From: Francisella uliginis
GTDB taxonomy: Bacteria; Pseudomonadota; Gammaproteobacteria; Francisellales; Francisellaceae
NCBI RefSeq assembly: GCF_001895265.1
Contig: NZ_CP016796.1
Location: 1,736,001-1,800,000 of the forward strand
DNA length: 64,000 bases
Direction: 5' to 3'
Shown: positions 47,846-60,927 of the stretch, one piece after another
Position numbering within the stretch: the stretch's first letter is position 1
How the letters are laid out: each line of letters opens with the position of its first letter
Program-made: the position numbers and the translations under genes
The notes under the pieces: model-generated
The model's database searches: none
The model's input: only the letters and a program-made list of their open reading frames with translations
What the model was told of the DNA's origin: nothing

Positions 47846-48106
47846 ATGGTTAGAGCAAATAAAGTTTTCAAAATTACCTTGTTATTAATGCTAAGTATAC
47901 AATCATACGCAGCACCTAATATAAATATTAACCCTAATAGATCAGTAGACTCTATTATTAAATCACTTCAACAAGAGGTTAGTAATCTTCAAATTGAAGC
48001 TAAAAATATAAATAAACAAGATAACAAAAAACAACAGCCATCATTTGTGATGTATAATAACGTTGTTGTACGAAATAACCCTAATGAGAATGAATATTTC
48101 AACTAG
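47846..48106 (+). CDS. Small exported protein, unknown
   Basis: 86 residues, signal peptide MVRANKVFKITLLLMLSIQSYA with likely cleavage after Ala22. The rest is hydrophilic, rich in Asn, Lys and Gln, with a short amphipathic helix at about 35-55. It follows the channel gene by 50 bases on the same strand, so it could share its transcript. No family recognised. Confidence 0.6.
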   Translation: MVRANKVFKITLLLMLSIQSYAAPNININPNRSVDSIIKSLQQEVSNLQIEAKNINKQDNKKQQPSFVMYNNVVVRNNPNENEYFN

Positions 48107-48158
48107 AAGTTAATTAAAACATAAACTAGATAATAAAAGTTAACTTAATTTAGATATT

Positions 48159-48614
48159 TTACTGATCAATATTTTTGATTAAGATAACATTTTCACCATG
48201 TATATCTTTAGAAACTAAATAATTACCAGAAGTATTTTGAACATTTATTGGTTTTGCTATTTCACATTCACCACTTGAATCACAAGTGGATAAAACTTCA
48301 TTATTTTTAGGATCACGTAATTCAAACTTAGCAGATCCAAATAAAGGATTTGAAGCACTAATAAATGCTATATTATTGCCATCACGACTAACTAATGGGA
48401 AAGTAATGCTATTAGAAAACATATTAGCATTACATGTAACTTCTACATTCGTACCATCATTACTATTTAAGGCACAATCTCCATCTACATTACTAATTGT
48501 ACCAATATGAACGTCTTTGACTTCATTTTTTATTTGAAGTGTTGTAGCTGTAAAAGCTCCAACTGGACTTAATAATAACATTGTTAAGGCTGTTGATATT
48601 AAATTTCTTCTCAT
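48159..48614 (-). CDS. Exported protein, unknown
   Basis: 151 residues with signal peptide MRRNLISTALTMLLLSPVGAF, cleavage near Ala23. The mature part is predicted beta-rich, with four Cys (SCDSSGEC, and earlier CAL and CNAN) that may form disulfides in the periplasm. It converges with the small exported protein gene. No family recognised. Confidence 0.65.
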   Translation of the reverse strand: MRRNLISTALTMLLLSPVGAFTATTLQIKNEVKDVHIGTISNVDGDCALNSNDGTNVEVTCNANMFSNSITFPLVSRDGNNIAFISASNPLFGSAKFELRDPKNNEVLSTCDSSGECEIAKPINVQNTSGNYLVSKDIHGENVILIKNIDQ

Positions 48615-48875
48615 ACTAACTCTCCTTCAGATAAGTTTATAAATGTAATGATTTACATTCCATAGCATACTAATTTTTTTAGCAAAAGACTAGTAATATT
48701 TACGAAATAGAAAAACTGGACAAATCATTTTAGGAATAGTTACAAACATTTTTAATAGAGTTTAATGAAGTTATCAATTTATTAGTAATTATGGTGAATA
48801 GAAACTTCTTTAGCTATAAAGTTACGAATTTAAAAGTAGTTATGAAGTTAATAAATTTATAAAGTATTAGAAACG
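48615..48875. other. Intergenic region, nothing identified
   Basis: 261 AT-rich bases upstream of the exported protein gene (minus). It must contain that gene's promoter; no RNA gene, repeat or convincing hairpin was seen. Confidence 0.5.
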
Positions 48876-48907
48876 AAAAAGCCCCGCTTTTTAAGGCGAG
48901 GCTTTTT
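48876..48907. terminator. Bidirectional intrinsic terminator after the rrn operon
   Basis: Arms AAAAAGCC (48876-48883) and GGCTTTTT (48900-48907) with an inner CGC/GCG stem. A T-run ends the structure when read from either strand. It follows the 5S gene by about 38 bases on the minus strand, and also closes whatever comes from the plus side. Confidence 0.88.
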
Positions 48908-48945
48908 GAATTGCTTATCACGATAAGTCTTTTATTTGTAATAAG

Positions 48946-49058
48946 ATGGCGACTACCTACTTTCACCTGGGCAAATGCCAGACTATCATCGGCGTGTTAT
49001 AGTTTCACTTCTGAGTTCGGAATGGGATCAGGTGGTTCCTATAAGCTATCATCGCCAA
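48946..49058 (-). rRNA. rrf: 5S rRNA of the rrn operon
   Basis: Last rRNA gene of the operon on the minus strand. Closing helix arms are TGGCGA (48947-48952) and TCGCCA (49052-49057). The conserved loops match bacterial 5S (for example the CGAACTCAGAAGTGAAAC segment). It is the reference copy for comparison with the lone 5S at 12067-12179, which has compensated differences in helices I and II. About 113 bases; ends placed by helix I. Confidence 0.97.
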
Positions 49059-49117
49059 AACTGTGTTTTGGGTTATATATCTTTTTATAAAGATATTTAA
49101 CAATTCAGCATAGAAAT

Positions 49118-52006
<2,889 letters not shown>

Positions 52007-52056
52007 ATTTCTATACTAAATTGTTAAATATCTCTATCATCATGCAAATAAAATAG

Positions 52057-52132
52057 TGGTGGAGCCAAGCGGGATCGAACCGCTGACCCCCTGCGTGCAA
52101 AGCAGGTGCTCTCCCAGCTGAGCTATGGCCCC
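52057..52132 (-). tRNA. tRNA-Ala (UGC anticodon)
   Basis: 76 bases, GGGGCCA...TGGCTCCACCA, with anticodon TGC in CTTTGCACG and encoded CCA. The D-loop and T-loop (GGTTCGATC) are standard. In the 16S-23S spacer of the rrn operon. Confidence 0.98.
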
Positions 52133-52149
52133 AACTAAACCTAATATAC

Positions 52150-52226
<77 letters not shown>

Positions 52227-52320
52227 GTATCTTATTTACACTAAAATATATTATCTACAAACACTAAGCTAAATCATTTAAACATGTAATTAGAGCTTAT
52301 TCTTTTTTTCGTATTTCCGT

Positions 52321-53855
<1,535 letters not shown>

Positions 53856-53987
53856 ATTCTCAAATTCTGACTCTAACTACTGATACTCAAATTCTTTAAC
53901 AAAGTGTTTGTATATAATATATCTATTAAATATCTTAAAAGCCTTAGCTTCCTACCGTTGACATCACTCGTCAGCCGGTGAAGACAT

Positions 53988-54016
53988 ATAATACGCATCA
54001 CTCCTCATAATTGCAA
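53988..54016 (-). promoter_or_regulatory. rrn operon promoter
   Basis: Reading leftwards, TTGCAA (54016-54011) and TATTAT (53993-53988) with a 17-base spacer, followed by ATGTCTTCACCGG. The start would be near 53980, giving about 125 bases of leader before 16S. The AT-rich region upstream to about 54060 (T- and A-tracts) could be an UP element. The rest of 54060-54423 has nothing recognisable. Confidence 0.7.
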
Positions 54017-54423
54017 GTACTTTCTTAAAAAAAATTGAAGTTTTTTATATTTTATTATTTTTACCTATATTTAGACATATCTAAACACCTAAATAACCAT
54101 ACCAATAGAAGGTTCTTATGAAAATAAAGAAAATAAATTCTTTTAAACTATCTAACACATATCTCTTATTTTGTAGAAAATTATAATAATTCAAATAACA
54201 GTCTATAATTGTTTGTGGGATGGAATGCAATAGGTTTGAAAAAACATTATCTAAATAATATAAAGTATAGATATATGTAAACTATATTAAGTAGCTAATC
54301 AAACTTAACACATCTTTATTTTATTGTTATTTATTTTATTAAGATCATGAAGCATACCTATAAAATGAAATATATAACTTACTTTTATGGCTATTAAGAC
54401 ATTGATAAATATATAAGATTTAT

Positions 54424-54675
54424 TTATCTCCAAAACTTATATACTCCTGGAGTTTTAATTCCAACACCTTCAGATGTTACAAATATCATATTATCACCAC
54501 ACTTTAATACAATTTGTTTCTTATTTTGTACAATCATACAATCTTTACTAGTATCAATGTAGTGTTGCATTTGTTCAGCAGTTTTATTTGGTGGCGATTT
54601 AGCTTCAGTATTAGCAAAAGCTACGCCAAAAAGAAAAAATGTAATCAGGATATAGCAACATTTATATATCTTCAT
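54424..54675 (-). CDS. Small exported protein, unknown
   Basis: 83 residues. Signal peptide MKIYKCCYILITFFLFGVAFA with probable cleavage at Ala21. The rest has two Cys (KDCMIV and LKCGDN) and ends in a Trp-Arg. It is likely periplasmic; the two Cys could form a disulfide. It lies 98 bases after lpdA stop in gene order on the same strand but reads away from the rrn operon. Unknown family. Confidence 0.55.
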   Translation of the reverse strand: MKIYKCCYILITFFLFGVAFANTEAKSPPNKTAEQMQHYIDTSKDCMIVQNKKQIVLKCGDNMIFVTSEGVGIKTPGVYKFWR

Positions 54676-54772
54676 AAATAGGTAATAAATAGTTTTAGAT
54701 TTGTTTATTAAGAATATCGTGAGACTTTATAATTTTAAAGAGATAAAAATTAAGAAAATAGTTTAAAAGGAT

Positions 54773-56185
54773 TTATTTTTTCTTTTTTTGTGGAGGAAGA
54801 TCTGTTGCAGTACCTTCAAATACTTCTGTAGCCATCATTAAACTCTCAGAAAGAGTTGGATGTGGATGAACTGTAAGAGCAATATCTTCAGCATCACAAC
54901 CCATTTCAATAGCAAGTGCTGCTTCAGAAATAAGTTCACCAGCGTTAGTACCAACAATAGAAGCACCAATAATTCTATGATTTTCATCAAATAGAACCTT
55001 AGTCATACCTTCTGATCTACCAATACTTAGTGATCTACCACTAGCAGCCCATGGGAATACACCCTTCTCATACTTGATACCTTTAGCTTTCGCAGAAGTC
55101 TCAGTTTCACCAACCCAAGCAACTTCTGGATCAGTATAAGCAACTGAAGGAATTACTAAAGGATCGAAACTATGGTTTAAACCTGAAATCACTTCAGCAG
55201 CTGTTCTTCCTTCAGGTACAGCTTTGTGAGCAAGCATAGGTTGACCAACAATATCTCCAATTGCAAAAATATGTGGCACATTTGTGCGCATCTGCTTATC
55301 AGTTGCGATAAAGCCTCTTTCATCAACTTTAACACCTGCTTTTTCAGCATCGATTAATTTACCGTTTGGTTTACGACCTATAGACATAAGCACTCTATCA
55401 TAACGCTCATCTTTAGCTGAATGATCACCTTCCATTGTTACATAGATACCATCTTTCTTAGCTTCCATAGCTGTAACACCTGTTTTTAGGCGAACTTCAT
55501 ATTTCTTGTTCATTTTCTCATAAGCTTTAACCATGTCTTTATCAACACCGTTCATAAGCTGATCAGCAAACTCAACAACAGTAATCTTAGTACCAAGCTC
55601 AGAATAAACTTGCGCCATCTCAAGACCAATAATACCACCACCAACTACAAGCATAGTCTCAGGGATTTCTTTCATTTCAAGAGCACCTGTAGAGTCGATA
55701 ATTCTCTCATCTTCAGGAACAAATGGTAGATTAATTACACTAGAACCAGCAGCAATAATACAATTATCAAATGCGATTTTTGTAACCTTACCATCAGCAG
55801 CTTCTACAGCAAGCTCTTTATCAGATGTAAATTTACCGTAACCTTGTACGATTTTTACTTTTCTCATCTGAGCCATACCTTTTAAACCACCAGTAAGCTT
55901 GCTTACAACATCATTCTTATACTTAAGGACTTTGTCTTTATTGATTTTCATATCACCCATTTCGATGATACCATCAGCAGCTAAATGTCTTGCTTCATTA
56001 ATAACTTTAGCAATATGAAGAAGTGCTTTTGATGGAATACAACCAACATTTAGACATACACCACCAATATTTTCATATTTCTCTACTAAAACAACTTCTA
56101 ATCCTAAGTCAGCTGCTCTAAATGCTGCACTATATCCACCAGGACCACTACCTAAAACTACAACTTGTGTTTTAATATCACTCAT
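54773..56185 (-). CDS. lpdA: Dihydrolipoamide dehydrogenase (E3)
   Basis: 470 residues. FAD motif GSGPGGYSA (12-20). Redox Cys44 and Cys49 in GGVCLNVGCIPSK, NAD-binding GGGIIGLEMAQVYSELG. Catalytic His442-Glu447 pair in HPHPTLSES. Reoxidises lipoyl groups of AceF and also of GcvH and other complexes, making NADH. Last gene of the aceE-aceF-lpdA operon, 17 bases after aceF. Ends in a Lys-rich tail KKKK. Confidence 0.97.
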   Translation of the reverse strand: MSDIKTQVVVLGSGPGGYSAAFRAADLGLEVVLVEKYENIGGVCLNVGCIPSKALLHIAKVINEARHLAADGIIEMGDMKINKDKVLKYKNDVVSKLTGGLKGMAQMRKVKIVQGYGKFTSDKELAVEAADGKVTKIAFDNCIIAAGSSVINLPFVPEDERIIDSTGALEMKEIPETMLVVGGGIIGLEMAQVYSELGTKITVVEFADQLMNGVDKDMVKAYEKMNKKYEVRLKTGVTAMEAKKDGIYVTMEGDHSAKDERYDRVLMSIGRKPNGKLIDAEKAGVKVDERGFIATDKQMRTNVPHIFAIGDIVGQPMLAHKAVPEGRTAAEVISGLNHSFDPLVIPSVAYTDPEVAWVGETETSAKAKGIKYEKGVFPWAASGRSLSIGRSEGMTKVLFDENHRIIGASIVGTNAGELISEAALAIEMGCDAEDIALTVHPHPTLSESLMMATEVFEGTATDLPPQKKKK

Positions 56186-56202
56186 TTTATAAAACTCCGT
56201 GT

Positions 56203-58095
56203 TTACATTATAATTTCACGTAAATCAGATAGAATCTGACTATATCTTGTTAAGAACTTAGCAGCTAATGCTCCATCAATAACTCTATGATCTGCAGACA
56301 TAGATAAAGGTAGCATTGTTCTAGGTTCAAATTCTTTACCATTCCAAATTGGTTTAACAGCAGTCTTCGACACACCCATAATAGCTACTTCTGGCATATT
56401 AATGATTGGTGTAAATGCTGTAGTTCCAAGCACACCTATACTTGAGATAGTAAATGTAGCTCCAGACATATCTTTTGAGCCTAGCTTACCATCACGGGCT
56501 TTACCTGCTAGTTCCATAATATCTTTTGATATTTCAATAATACCTTTCTTATCAGCATCTTTGATAACTGGAACCATTAATCCTGCTGGAGTATCTGCAG
56601 CAAAACCAATATTATAATATTTTTTAAGAATTAAATTCTCACCATCATTTGAAAGTGAACTGTTCATTCTTGGGAATTCTTGTAAAGCTACCGCTGCAGC
56701 TTTTACCAAGAATGATAATGGAGTAATTTTCACACCCATTTTCTCAGCAAATGCTTTTTTAGACTTTCTAAACTCTTCTAGATCAGAAACATCAGCATCA
56801 TCATAGAAAGTTACATGCGGAATTTTAACCCAGTTTCTATGTAAGTTTTTCGCACTAATTTTATTAATACGAGTTAAAGGCTGAGTTTCAATCTCACCAA
56901 ATTTAGAGAAATCAATAACAGGATCATCTAAAAGATCTAAACCACTTCCACTTGCAGCAACTTTACCCGTTTGAACTTGTGTTACAGCATGTTTGATATA
57001 GTTATAACAATCTTCTTTTGTTACACGACCTTTACGACCTGTAGCTTTTACTTTGCTTAAATCAACATTTAAAATTCTAGCTAACTTTCTAACAGCTGGA
57101 GAAGCATGAGCATTTGAGTTATCTACCTCATACTCATTAATACTATTTTGAGCTGGTGCTGGAGTCGGAGCAGGCTTAGAGTCTTGCTTAGGATCTTCTT
57201 GCTTAGCTGATTGACTAGGAGCTGGCGCTGGTGCAGCTCCTTGAGTCTTAACTTTAAGGATTAAACTACCTTGAGAAACTTTATCACCAACCTTTGTAAT
57301 AATTTCTGTAACCTCACCTGATACTGGAGATGGTACTTCCATACTAGCTTTGTCAGTTTCTAATGTGATTAATGAATCTTCCTCTTCAACTTTATCACCA
57401 ACAGCTACTGATACCTCAATAACATCAACACTATCATAATCACCAATATCTGGGACTTCTACATCTACAACTTCTTCAGAAGTTTGTGCAGGTGCTGAAG
57501 ACTGTTGAGTTTGCTCTTGAGTAGAAGTAGAAGCAGAAGCTGATTGACTTGCACCACTTTCAACTTTAAGTATCAAATCACCTTCACCAACTTTCTCACC
57601 AACTTTTACAGCTATCTCAACAACCTTACCACTAGCCGATGATGGGACTTCCATACTAGCTTTATCAGTTTCTAGCGTAATTAAAGAATCTTCTTCAGCA
57701 ATTTCATCGCCTACTTTCACAGATATTTCAATAATCTCAGCTGCATCGTAATCGCCGATATCAGGAACTTTAACATCAACAGTCTCAGTAGCACCTGATG
57801 AAGCTGGTGCAGATTCTGTCTGTTGCGCAGGTTTGTCTTCTGCTGTATCAGCCGAACCTTCAAGTTCAACTTCCATAATTGCCGAACCTTCTGAAACTTT
57901 ATCACCAACTTTTACAGTTAGCTTAACAATTTTACCAGCTACTGGAGATGGAACCTCCATACTAGCCTTATCAGTTTCTAATGTAATTAAAGAATCTTCC
58001 TCAGCAATAACATCACCTTCAGCAACATTTACTTCAATCACATCTACACTATCATAATCCCCAATATCAGGAACCTTAACTATCTCTACAGACAT
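56203..58095 (-). CDS. aceF: Dihydrolipoamide acetyltransferase (E2) of pyruvate dehydrogenase
   Basis: 630 residues. Three N-terminal lipoyl domains (about 2-75, 108-182, 212-285), each with the lipoyl-lysine motif ETDKASMEVPS, joined by Ala/Pro/Ser/Gln linkers. A peripheral subunit-binding domain (about 330-372, ASPAVRKLARILNVDLSKVKATGRKGRVTKED) and the acyltransferase core follow, with catalytic His603 in SADHRVIDGA. It is the core of the complex and passes acetyl to CoA. Three lipoyl domains match the E. coli layout. 17-base gaps on both sides. Confidence 0.97.
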   Translation of the reverse strand: MSVEIVKVPDIGDYDSVDVIEVNVAEGDVIAEEDSLITLETDKASMEVPSPVAGKIVKLTVKVGDKVSEGSAIMEVELEGSADTAEDKPAQQTESAPASSGATETVDVKVPDIGDYDAAEIIEISVKVGDEIAEEDSLITLETDKASMEVPSSASGKVVEIAVKVGEKVGEGDLILKVESGASQSASASTSTQEQTQQSSAPAQTSEEVVDVEVPDIGDYDSVDVIEVSVAVGDKVEEEDSLITLETDKASMEVPSPVSGEVTEIITKVGDKVSQGSLILKVKTQGAAPAPAPSQSAKQEDPKQDSKPAPTPAPAQNSINEYEVDNSNAHASPAVRKLARILNVDLSKVKATGRKGRVTKEDCYNYIKHAVTQVQTGKVAASGSGLDLLDDPVIDFSKFGEIETQPLTRINKISAKNLHRNWVKIPHVTFYDDADVSDLEEFRKSKKAFAEKMGVKITPLSFLVKAAAVALQEFPRMNSSLSNDGENLILKKYYNIGFAADTPAGLMVPVIKDADKKGIIEISKDIMELAGKARDGKLGSKDMSGATFTISSIGVLGTTAFTPIINMPEVAIMGVSKTAVKPIWNGKEFEPRTMLPLSMSADHRVIDGALAAKFLTRYSQILSDLREIIM

Positions 58096-58112
58096 TTATA
58101 TCTCCTTACCGA

Positions 58113-60791
58113 TTAGCTATATAATGGAGCTACGCGCTCTGGGTCTATATTATATTTTTTAACTGCTTCTTTAACTTCACTAGCTTTAACCTTACCATCT
58201 AAATATAAAGCATATAGCGAAGCCACAACCACATGATATCTATCCACCTCAAAGAAGCTTCTTAGTGCTTCACGAGTATCTGATCTACCAAAGCCATCTG
58301 TACCTAAGTTTACAAATGTTTGTGGTATAAATTCTCTAAGCTGATCAGTATATAGCTTAATATAATCTGTAGATGCAACAACAGGACCTTGCTCATTTTT
58401 GAAACATTTTTCAATATAGCTTTCTTTTCTTTGCTCAGCTGGTTTTAACATATTCGTTCTAGCTACATCTTTAGCTTCTCTATAAAGCTCATTTGCAGAA
58501 GTCATACTCCAAACATTAGAAGTTATACCATATTCTTCTTTTAACATTTTAGAAGCTTCTTCAACTTCTCTTAAGATAGTACCTGAACCCATTAACTGAA
58601 CATGTTTGTCTGCTGGCTTACTATCTTCTAATTTATACAAACCTTTAAGAATACCTTCCTCAGAACCTTCTGGCATAGCTCTATGAGAATAGTTTTCATT
58701 CATTACAGTAATGTAGTAGAAAACATGCTCGCCATTCACATACATTCTCTTCAAACCATCATCCATAATCACAGCTAGCTCATATGCATATGTAGGATCA
58801 TAAGATATACAACCAGGAATAAGTCCTGCTTGAATATGGCTATGTCCATCTTCATGCTGTAAACCTTCACCATTTAATGTTGTACGTCCAGATGTACCAC
58901 CAAGTAAAAATCCTTTTGCCATAGAGTCAGCAGCAGCCCAAGCAAGATCACCAAATCTTTGGAAACCAAACATTGAGTAGTAGATCATAAATGGAATCAT
59001 AGGTACTTTATGCACACTATAAGAAGTAGCTGCAGCCAACCATGAACTTAGGCCGCCCTGCTCATTAATACCTTCTTGAAGAATTTGACCATCTATAGCT
59101 TCTTTATAAAACATAACTTGCTTTTTATCTTCTGGCACATATTGCTGACCTTTAGGATTATATATACCTAACTGTCTAAATAAACCTTCCATACCAAATG
59201 TACGTGACTCATCAACTGTAATTGGTACAATATGCTTACCAACCTTTTTATCTTTAGCAAGATGTGACAATATCCTAACAAAAGCAGTAGTAGTTGAAAA
59301 CTCTCTATCACCACTATCATCTAATAAGTTCTTAGCAAACTCTTTATAACTAGGAATTTCTAAAGCCTGGTTATTTTCGACCCTCTTAGGAATATAACCA
59401 CCTAAATCTTTTCTTTTAGAATGAAGATACTTCATCTCTGGAGAATCTTCAGCTAATTTAATAAGTCTATAATTCTCAACATCATCTTTTGTTGCTGGAA
59501 CATTAAATCTATTTTTAATATGCTCAAGTGCATCTGTATCAAGTTTCTTAACATTATGAGCAATATTTTTAGATTCACCCCACTCACCTAAACCATAACC
59601 TTTAACAGTCATTGGCAAAATAAGAGTTGGACGCCCATTCATATTTTCTGTTGCTTTTTTATAAGCAGCGTAAATTTTCAGTGGATCATGTCCTCCACGA
59701 CGTAACGCCTGAATATCATCATCAGACATATCTTTAGCTAAAGCTTCTAGGTCTTCATCACCACTAAATACAACTCTACGACATTCCGCACCGCCGTGAG
59801 CTTTGATTGTATGGAATTGACCATCATTTAGCTCGCTTAATCTCTGAGCAAGCTTTTTACCACCTTTTTGATCTTGTAGTAATTTATCCCAATCACTACT
59901 CCATAGCACTTTAATAACATCCCAGCCAGCACCCATAAATGCATCTGCTAGCTCTTCGACGATATTACCATTACCATTTACAAGACCATCTAATCTTTGT
60001 AAATTACAGTTAATAACAAAAATAAGGTTATCTAGGCCTTCTCTACCAGCTCTAGTGATAGCACCCATTGATTCTGGCTCATCCATTTCACCATCACCAC
60101 AAAATGCCCAAACTTTACGATCTGCAGTTTCTGCTAACCCTCTAGCTTCTAAGTACTTCATGAATCTAGCTTGATAGATAGCTTGAAGAGGTCCTAAGCC
60201 CATAGAAACTGTTGGAAACTGCCAATATGTAGGCTGTAAATGTGGATGCGGATACGAAGATACTGAGTTTTCACCGTCAAAAGCCTGTCTTCTAAAGTTC
60301 TCTAATTGCTTTTCTGTCATTCTACCTTCTAGGAAAGAACGTGCATAGACAATTGGTGAAAGGTGTCCTTGATAGAATATAAGATCACCAGCATGATTAT
60401 CATTTGGAGCTTTCCAAAAATGGTTAAAGCCAACTTCATAAAGAGTCATAGCACCAGCACCAGTACCAATATGGCCACCTATTGAACCATCTTTTTTATT
60501 AGCTGCAGCAACCATAACTGCTGAGTTCCATCTATTAACAGCTTCAATTTTTTCTTCTAGCTCCATATCTCCTGGATAACTAGGCTGTTCACTAACATCA
60601 ATCGAGTTAATATACTTTTTAACCTTAGCTGTTGAGTAAGCATTTTCAATGCCTAATTCAGAACCTTTGTTTAAAAGCTGCTCAAATAGAAACTTAGCTC
60701 TATCAACACCTTCTCTTTTAACGACATCTTCAAAAGCCTCAAGCCACTCTTGAGTTTCCAAAGCATCAATATCTTTAGTGAAATCCGACAT
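58113..60791 (-). CDS. aceE: Pyruvate dehydrogenase E1 component
   Basis: 892 residues (E. coli 887), homodimeric-type E1. Thiamine-diphosphate motif GDGEMDEPESMGAI near 231 with NCNLQ ending it. Begins DIDALETQEWLEAFEDV, as in gammaproteobacterial AceE. Decarboxylates pyruvate and acetylates the lipoyl group of AceF. First gene of the pdh operon; CGGAGGACAAAGG precedes ATG. No pdhR is visible upstream, where the KpsC-like gene lies on the same strand. Confidence 0.97.
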   Translation of the reverse strand: MSDFTKDIDALETQEWLEAFEDVVKREGVDRAKFLFEQLLNKGSELGIENAYSTAKVKKYINSIDVSEQPSYPGDMELEEKIEAVNRWNSAVMVAAANKKDGSIGGHIGTGAGAMTLYEVGFNHFWKAPNDNHAGDLIFYQGHLSPIVYARSFLEGRMTEKQLENFRRQAFDGENSVSSYPHPHLQPTYWQFPTVSMGLGPLQAIYQARFMKYLEARGLAETADRKVWAFCGDGEMDEPESMGAITRAGREGLDNLIFVINCNLQRLDGLVNGNGNIVEELADAFMGAGWDVIKVLWSSDWDKLLQDQKGGKKLAQRLSELNDGQFHTIKAHGGAECRRVVFSGDEDLEALAKDMSDDDIQALRRGGHDPLKIYAAYKKATENMNGRPTLILPMTVKGYGLGEWGESKNIAHNVKKLDTDALEHIKNRFNVPATKDDVENYRLIKLAEDSPEMKYLHSKRKDLGGYIPKRVENNQALEIPSYKEFAKNLLDDSGDREFSTTTAFVRILSHLAKDKKVGKHIVPITVDESRTFGMEGLFRQLGIYNPKGQQYVPEDKKQVMFYKEAIDGQILQEGINEQGGLSSWLAAATSYSVHKVPMIPFMIYYSMFGFQRFGDLAWAAADSMAKGFLLGGTSGRTTLNGEGLQHEDGHSHIQAGLIPGCISYDPTYAYELAVIMDDGLKRMYVNGEHVFYYITVMNENYSHRAMPEGSEEGILKGLYKLEDSKPADKHVQLMGSGTILREVEEASKMLKEEYGITSNVWSMTSANELYREAKDVARTNMLKPAEQRKESYIEKCFKNEQGPVVASTDYIKLYTDQLREFIPQTFVNLGTDGFGRSDTREALRSFFEVDRYHVVVASLYALYLDGKVKASEVKEAVKKYNIDPERVAPLYS

Positions 60792-60927
60792 CCTTTGTCC
60801 TCCGAATTAATCGAATATTAACGAAATTAAAAACTTATTTGTTTGATTATAAGTCAATAGGTAAGCAACATCAACTATATAAGAGCTTCTCGAATACAAT
60901 TCATATTTTTTTAAAGCTTTTTATAGG

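Noticed and set aside
56402-58057. ORFs antisense to or out of frame with aceF, with repeated low-complexity sequence
   Set aside because: They follow the Ala/Pro/Ser-rich linkers of aceF in another frame; codon use is unlike a gene.
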